Source of the DNA: Chitinophagaceae bacterium
GTDB lineage: Bacteria > Bacteroidota > Bacteroidia > Chitinophagales > Chitinophagaceae
NCBI GenBank assembly: GCA_025351145.1
Contig: JANXWM010000147.1
Coordinates: 1 to 8,940, forward strand
Length of the DNA: 8,940 nt
Reading direction: 5' to 3'
Under the pieces are notes generated by a model, which saw only the letters and a program-made list of their open reading frames with translations, was not told the DNA's origin and ran no database searches. The position numbers and the translations under genes were made by a program. Position 1 is the first letter of the stretch, and the number at the start of each line of letters is the position of its first letter. Shown piece by piece: positions 5,495-8,940 of this stretch.

Positions 5495-6238
5495 ATGTTT
5501 CAATCAAAGAAAAATATTATTGCAGGCAGAAACCCTGTAACAGAAGCTTTAAAGAGCGGGCAAACCATTGACAAGGTGCTGCTGTTTAAAAATGCAAGCG
5601 GCGATGTGGTAAACGAAATACGCAGGCTTGCCGAAGCACAAAATGTACCCGTACAATACGTTCCCAATGAAAAGCTCAACAGTTTAACCAATGTGCAGCA
5701 CCAGGGTGTTATTGCATTTAAATCGGCAATTGTTTACCAGGACCTTCAGCAGGTGATTGACTGGGTAAATGAGAAAGGAGAGACTGCCTTGTTTTTAATG
5801 CTCGATGGCGTTACCGATGTAAGGAATATTGGTGCCATTGCAAGAACCGCAGTTTGCTGCGGCGCACATGCAATCATTATTCCGGATAAAGGTGTGGGTG
5901 CCTTAAATGAAGATGCAGTAAAAACCAGTGCCGGCGCACTTGAATTAATACAGGTTTGCCGCGTAAACAGTTTGCTTAAAGCCCTTGACACGCTGCATTT
6001 GAACGGTATTAAAGTTTTTACCAGTGAAATGAAAGCTGCCAAAAAAATATATGAACTCGATCTTAAAGAACCATGCTGTGTTATAATGGGCAACGAGGAA
6101 AAAGGCGTTCAAACTTATATGAGTAAAGCGGCAGACGATCACTTCAATATTCCCATGAAAGGCGATTTTGATTCGCTGAATGTTTCCGTTGCCACAGGGA
6201 TTGTTTTATATGAAGCCATGAAGCAGCGGATGATTTAA
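5495..6238 (+). CDS. rlmB: 23S rRNA (guanosine(2251)-2'-O)-methyltransferase RlmB (TrmH family)
   Basis: RlmB methylates the 2'-oxygen of a guanosine in the peptidyl-transferase loop of 23S rRNA using S-adenosylmethionine. The 247-residue protein has the N-terminal substrate-binding domain (IIAGRNPVTEALKSG, about 8-22, and LTNVQHQGVIAF, about 64-75). The SPOUT knot follows with its three motifs: DGVTDVRNIGAIARTA (104-119; catalytic Asn111 and Arg117), CVIMGNEEKGV (195-205) and IPMKGDFDSLNVSVATGI (219-236). The length is normal. I chose the ATG at 5495 over an in-frame ATG at 5420. The earlier start would overlap the preceding gene, run through its terminator and add 25 residues unlike the family, while MFQSKKNIIAGRNPV is a typical start. 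It is a single gene behind its own weak promoter, convergent with the DUF6134-like gene. No clear terminator follows. Confidence 0.95.
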   Translation: MFQSKKNIIAGRNPVTEALKSGQTIDKVLLFKNASGDVVNEIRRLAEAQNVPVQYVPNEKLNSLTNVQHQGVIAFKSAIVYQDLQQVIDWVNEKGETALFLMLDGVTDVRNIGAIARTAVCCGAHAIIIPDKGVGALNEDAVKTSAGALELIQVCRVNSLLKALDTLHLNGIKVFTSEMKAAKKIYELDLKEPCCVIMGNEEKGVQTYMSKAADDHFNIPMKGDFDSLNVSVATGIVLYEAMKQRMI

Positions 6239-6250
6239 TTCTTATTTATT

Positions 6251-6310
6251 TTTTGGGCCGCGCAGCATTACTGCTATTAAGCATCCTTGCGTCGCACTCT
6301 TATACAGCAT
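6251..6310 (-). repeat. Dispersed intergenic repeat, copy D
   Basis: On the minus strand it reads CTGTATAAGAGTGCGACGCA, AGGATGCTTAATAGCAGTAA, then TGCTGCGCGGCCCAAAAAAT. The core GTGCGACGCAAG is the complement of 6286-6297, and GATGCTTAATAGCA matches copy B closely. It fills part of the gap between the convergent ends of rlmB and the DUF6134-like gene. I see no convincing terminator for either gene in the remaining bases, 6311-6414. Confidence 0.7.
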
Positions 6311-6414
6311 CACTTCATTTGGGCAATGTGCAGCACCGTGCTTATTTGCTGAGAGTAAAAAGTATGCAAGTTATCAACCGCAAACGTCTTTGATCAATTC
6401 AACCAGGTACACGG

Positions 6415-7026
6415 TTACGATTTTTGTGTAAGCACAAACTCAATGGTGAAAAGGCTTTGCTCCACTTTTACCTTAGAGCAAATTCCGTTGTTGTAGTAGT
6501 AAGATGTTATGCTGCCATCGGGCAACTTAATTCGATAGTAACCTCCGGTTGTTTTTTCAATGTTCACCAACTGTTCAAAAGCATCACAGTAAACCTGCTT
6601 AATATTTACAGGTTCCTGGTAGTATAAACTTAAAAAAGTATAATTGATTTTATTAACTACAAGTGGTAATGATTTCTTCTCTTTTTTTACCATGTAGTGA
6701 CTTCCATCGTACAGTGTATGCATATCTGCCTTTACATCTTTGTTCACACTGCGAAAAACATAAGAGCTCATCATTAAGCCATCCTGAAAGAAAGATTCCC
6801 TTGCCTCAACAATGGTAAAAAGAAACAGTACCCTTTTCTTTATTTCTGATGCAAGTTTAATCATCGAAGTATTGGCGCTGTCAAGCTTATCAAGTTTTAC
6901 CCAGCCAATATTATTGCTGCCCTGCATAACTTTATAATTCAATTGAATATGCTGTGCATTCACAGAACGCGTTACAAATAGCGCCAATAAAGTAAAGGTG
7001 GATATTAGAATAAATGTGTGTTTCAA
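6415..7026 (-). CDS. Secreted/periplasmic DUF6134-like protein
   Basis: This 203-residue protein begins with a signal peptide (MKHTFILISTFTLLALFV) with a likely cut after Ala24 in SVNA-QHI. The mature part is a single beta-rich domain whose opening LNYKVMQGSNNIGWVKLDK, with later LYDGSHYMVKK, LSLYYQEPVNIKQVYC and RIKLPDGSITSYYYNNGIC, resembles the DUF6134 (formerly DUF3108-like) proteins of Bacteroidota, which have no known activity. The family assignment is from memory of the pattern and moderate in strength. The start is TTG (complement of 7024-7026), because no ATG lies upstream in frame and the first internal Met (residue 34) would remove the signal peptide. A -7 box at 7053-7060 supports this start. 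Only two cysteines remain in the mature protein (146 and 183). It converges on rlmB. Confidence 0.75.
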   Translation of the reverse strand: MKHTFILISTFTLLALFVTRSVNAQHIQLNYKVMQGSNNIGWVKLDKLDSANTSMIKLASEIKKRVLFLFTIVEARESFFQDGLMMSSYVFRSVNKDVKADMHTLYDGSHYMVKKEKKSLPLVVNKINYTFLSLYYQEPVNIKQVYCDAFEQLVNIEKTTGGYYRIKLPDGSITSYYYNNGICSKVKVEQSLFTIEFVLTQKS

Positions 7027-7052
7027 AAGTTGCGTATTTACAAATGCAGAAC

Positions 7053-7060
7053 CAAAATTA
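7053..7060 (-). promoter_or_regulatory. Putative -7 box of the DUF6134-like gene
   Basis: The minus strand reads TAATTTTG, a full match to TAnnTTTG. Transcription would start around 7046-7049, about 20 bases before the TTG start codon at 7026. No TTG -33 element is evident at normal spacing. Confidence 0.4.
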
Positions 7061-7132
7061 TTTACATGAATGTTTTTAAAGATAACGATTGAACAATATC
7101 TGCAGTCATTAATTTTTAGGGTTTAGGGTTAA

Positions 7133-7252
7133 ATGCAGTCACTTAATCGAAATTTAAGGAAGCGCAAAAACGGTGGCTTCTCTTTAATTCTGCCGGAAAA
7201 GAAAGGTTCAGCGCAAATAAAACAAGCAGCACTTGAGGCTGAAGCTCATTAA
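7133..7252 (+). CDS. Possible 39-residue basic small protein (doubtful)
   Basis: An ATG-to-TAA frame encodes a short protein that begins MQSLNRNLRKRKNGG and contains GFSLILPEKKGSAQIKQ. It has a strongly basic first third and a helical, Ala- and Glu-rich end. It sits alone in the 308-base gap between the DUF6134-like gene and the HMG-CoA lyase, just before repeat copy E. There is no recognised family, no ribosome binding site and only a poor promoter-like TAATTTTT (7110-7117). It may be chance. The rest of this gap holds the -7 box at 7053-7060 and repeat copy E. Confidence 0.22.
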   Translation: MQSLNRNLRKRKNGGFSLILPEKKGSAQIKQAALEAEAH

Positions 7253-7257
7253 TGATA

Positions 7258-7300
7258 TACAGATAAAGTGATTGCGACGCAACCGGGATGCCATGAAACG
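7258..7300 (+). repeat. Dispersed intergenic repeat, copy E (partial/divergent)
   Basis: The core is TTGCGACGCAA (7272-7282), a perfect 11-base palindrome centred on A. It is followed by CCGGGATGCCATGAAACG, which shares GATGCCAT with copy A (683-690). The 3' half seen in the other copies is missing or too diverged to recognise. It lies upstream of the HMG-CoA lyase gene, and its bases create a spurious in-frame TTG and ATG ahead of the real start. Confidence 0.5.
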
Positions 7301-7334
7301 ATTAGTTGGTATTACTCATTATTTTTACACTAAG

Positions 7335-8189
7335 ATGAACGAGATTAAATTAATAGAATGTCCGCGGGATGCCATGCAGGGATGGTCTCATTTTATACCC
7401 ACGCAAAAAAAGATCGCATACATCAATGCCCTGCTGCGTGTGGGTTTTGATACGATTGATTTCGGCAGTTTTGTTTCGCCAAAAGCTATTCCGCAAATGG
7501 CAGATACTACGGAGGTAATAAGGAATTTGGAATTAGGTAATACAAATACAAAACTACTGGCAATAGTGGCAAATATGCGCGGCGCACAAGAAGCTGTTGT
7601 ATTTGATGCAATCAGTTATCTTGGTTTTCCATTTTCTATTTCGCCAACATTTCAACTGCGCAATACCAACAGCAGTATGGAAGAAAGCCTTGAACGCGTG
7701 GAAGAAATTCAAAACCTCTGTATAAAAAATCAAAAGCAACTGGTGCTGTATTTAAGCATGGGTTTTGGCAACCCTTATGGCGATGCATACAACGAAAATA
7801 TTTTACTGTACTGGGCCAATGAAATGGCAGAACGTGATATAAAAATTATTTCTTTAGCCGATACAGTTGGTCTGGCAACTGCTGATCAAATAAGTGCAGC
7901 ACTTAATACACTTGTTCCTAAATACAGCGATGTTGAATTTGGCGTTCACTTACATTCAACCGTAGCAAACAGAAAAGAGAAACTGGAAGCTGCCGTCCAG
8001 TCGGGCTGCAAAAGATTCGATGGCGCTTTAAAAGGAATTGGCGGTTGCCCAATGGCGCAGGATGAGCTGGTGGGCAATATTGATTCTGTTTTTATGATCG
8101 AATATTTTCGTGAAAAAAATCTCCTCAACAATTTAAACGAAGATGCGCTGGCAGAATGCCTTAGCATTGCATCTGAAATTTTTATATAA
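7335..8189 (+). CDS. Hydroxymethylglutaryl-CoA lyase family protein
   Basis: This 284-residue protein is a TIM-barrel enzyme of the HMGL-like family, whose named member cleaves HMG-CoA to acetoacetate and acetyl-CoA at the end of leucine breakdown. Visible motifs are ECPRDAMQGW (Arg11-Asp12, the catalytic pair), SFVSPKAIPQM (45-55), LADTVGLAT (174-182), the metal-binding GVHLHST (His205, His207) and the signature GIGGCPMAQDELVGN (234-248) with the mobile-loop Cys238 and Asn248. The position of the catalytic Glu before the TTSFVSP motif of the human enzyme is Asp42 here, and the AFGCPYEG-like motif is GFGNPYGD, lacking its Cys. The reaction is therefore likely but not certain. I chose ATG 7335 because the upstream extension to 7272 is repeat copy E. 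A weak -7 box, TATTTTTA (7320-7327), lies just before it. The stop overlaps the next start (TAATG), so the two genes are probably translated together. Confidence 0.85.
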   Translation: MNEIKLIECPRDAMQGWSHFIPTQKKIAYINALLRVGFDTIDFGSFVSPKAIPQMADTTEVIRNLELGNTNTKLLAIVANMRGAQEAVVFDAISYLGFPFSISPTFQLRNTNSSMEESLERVEEIQNLCIKNQKQLVLYLSMGFGNPYGDAYNENILLYWANEMAERDIKIISLADTVGLATADQISAALNTLVPKYSDVEFGVHLHSTVANRKEKLEAAVQSGCKRFDGALKGIGGCPMAQDELVGNIDSVFMIEYFREKNLLNNLNEDALAECLSIASEIFI

Positions 8190-8940
8190 TGCAATTCTTC
8201 GCACCCATCAATATAAAACCGGTACAGCCATCCATCACTTACAATGACCGCATCCTGCTTACCGGCTCCTGCTTTACCGAGCATATCGGCAACCATTTAA
8301 TGGATGCAAAATTTAATGTACTGCAAAACCCAAACGGCATTTTGTTCGATACGCTCAGCGTTTGCAGAAGCCTTGTTTCTTACATTGAAAACAAGCAGTA
8401 CACGGCGGACGATTTGTTTTACTTAAACGAATGCTGGCACAACTGGCAATACCACAGCCGCTTCTCTAATATTGATCAGCAGGAATGTTTGCGCAACATC
8501 AATGCTTCACAAAATGCAACGCATACATTTCTTGCAAATGCAAGCTGGCTCATTGTTACGCTCGGTTCTTCTTTTTGTTATAAGCTTGCAGAAACAGGAA
8601 TGCCTGTTGCCAATTGCCATAAGGCGCCTGCAAAACAATTCATTAAATATTTGTGTACGATTGATGAATCTGTTGCGGCTTTGGAAGAAACCCTGGAGCA
8701 GCTTTTTCAATTAAATCCAAAGCTCAATATTATTTTTACCATAAGCCCCGTGCGGCATTTGCGTGACGGTGTAGTTGACAATAACCGTAGCAAGGCAAGG
8801 CTTATTGAAGCGGTGCACCACACAGTAAACAAATTTGAAAAGGCGCATTACTTTCCGGCGTACGAACTGGTAATTGACGTACTACGCGACTACCGTTTTT
8901 ATGATATTGATCTTACGCACCCCAACTATGCGGCCACGAG
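8189..8940 (+). CDS. GSCFA-domain protein, 3' end outside the window
   Basis: The ATG at 8189-8191 overlaps the HMG-CoA lyase stop, and the frame is open for 250 codons to the window edge. It begins MQFFAPINIKPVQPSITYND and has RILLTGSCFTEHIGNHL with the family-naming GSCF at 26-29, then NPNGILFDTLS, WHNWQYHSRF, LIVTLGSSFCYKL and FTISPVRHLRDG. Near the edge is YDIDLTHPN with Asp241-x-x-His244. GSCFA proteins look like SGNH/GDSL hydrolases: Ser27 would be the nucleophile and the Asp-x-x-His the rest of the triad. The true substrate is not known; an ester or acetyl group on a carbohydrate or lipid is only a guess. There is no signal peptide. Family members are usually somewhat over 300 residues, so perhaps 60-80 residues are missing. 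The one-base overlap suggests co-translation with the lyase, but no shared pathway is obvious. Confidence 0.9.
   Translation, partial: MQFFAPINIKPVQPSITYNDRILLTGSCFTEHIGNHLMDAKFNVLQNPNGILFDTLSVCRSLVSYIENKQYTADDLFYLNECWHNWQYHSRFSNIDQQECLRNINASQNATHTFLANASWLIVTLGSSFCYKLAETGMPVANCHKAPAKQFIKYLCTIDESVAALEETLEQLFQLNPKLNIIFTISPVRHLRDGVVDNNRSKARLIEAVHHTVNKFEKAHYFPAYELVIDVLRDYRFYDIDLTHPNYAAT

Noticed and set aside
7116..7130. Telomere-like TTTAGGG repeats
   Set aside because: Only about two units are present, easily chance in A+T-rich DNA.
8472..8714. 80-codon plus-strand frame and its antisense partner
   Set aside because: Both lie in other frames inside the GSCFA gene, whose own frame has the family motifs and stays open to the window edge.
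1..8940. CRISPR array, tRNA/rRNA genes, transposase or phage genes
   Set aside because: I looked for regular direct repeats with spacers, tRNA-like arms and mobile-element proteins and saw none; the dispersed repeats are irregularly spaced and in both orientations.

Overview
The window looks like chromosomal DNA from a member of the Bacteroidota, most likely the Chitinophagaceae. This rests on an A+T-rich genome, a protein with a C-terminal type IX secretion (T9SS) sorting domain, GSCFA and DUF6134-like proteins, Bacteroidota-type -7 promoter boxes (TAnnTTTG) and almost no Shine-Dalgarno sequences. It is mostly ordinary housekeeping DNA. I see no phage, insertion sequence, CRISPR array, tRNA or rRNA.

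Left part, minus strand (14-3902): an AhpD-like carboxymuconolactone decarboxylase family protein; a 187-codon membrane-anchored or secreted hypothetical protein whose reading frame is open but whose start codon appears lost (ATA where ATG is expected); greA, broken by one missing base near codon 119 and followed by a strong terminator; a D-2-hydroxyacid dehydrogenase; and rsmA (16S rRNA dimethyladenosine transferase) 46 bases upstream of the dehydrogenase and probably co-transcribed with it. greA has an unusual leader: a good Bacteroidota promoter is followed at once by a 10-bp hairpin with a U-tract that ends 18 bases before the start codon.

Middle, plus strand (4192-6238): a secreted T9SS cargo protein ending at a perfect hairpin terminator, then rlmB (23S rRNA Gm methyltransferase), whose promoter box overlaps that terminator. 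A minus-strand DUF6134-like periplasmic protein (6415-7026, TTG start) converges on rlmB.

Right part, plus strand (7335-8940): an HMG-CoA lyase family enzyme overlapping, through TAATG, a GSCFA-domain protein that runs off the end of the window.

Five intergenic gaps carry copies of one short dispersed repeat with the core GTGCGACGCAAG, whose centre TGCG-A-CGCA is palindromic. Together with the greA leader, this is the least explained signal here. I found no multi-gene undescribed system. The genes fit RNA and translation maintenance (greA, rsmA, rlmB), central or catabolic metabolism (dehydrogenase, HMG-CoA lyase) and envelope or secreted proteins.
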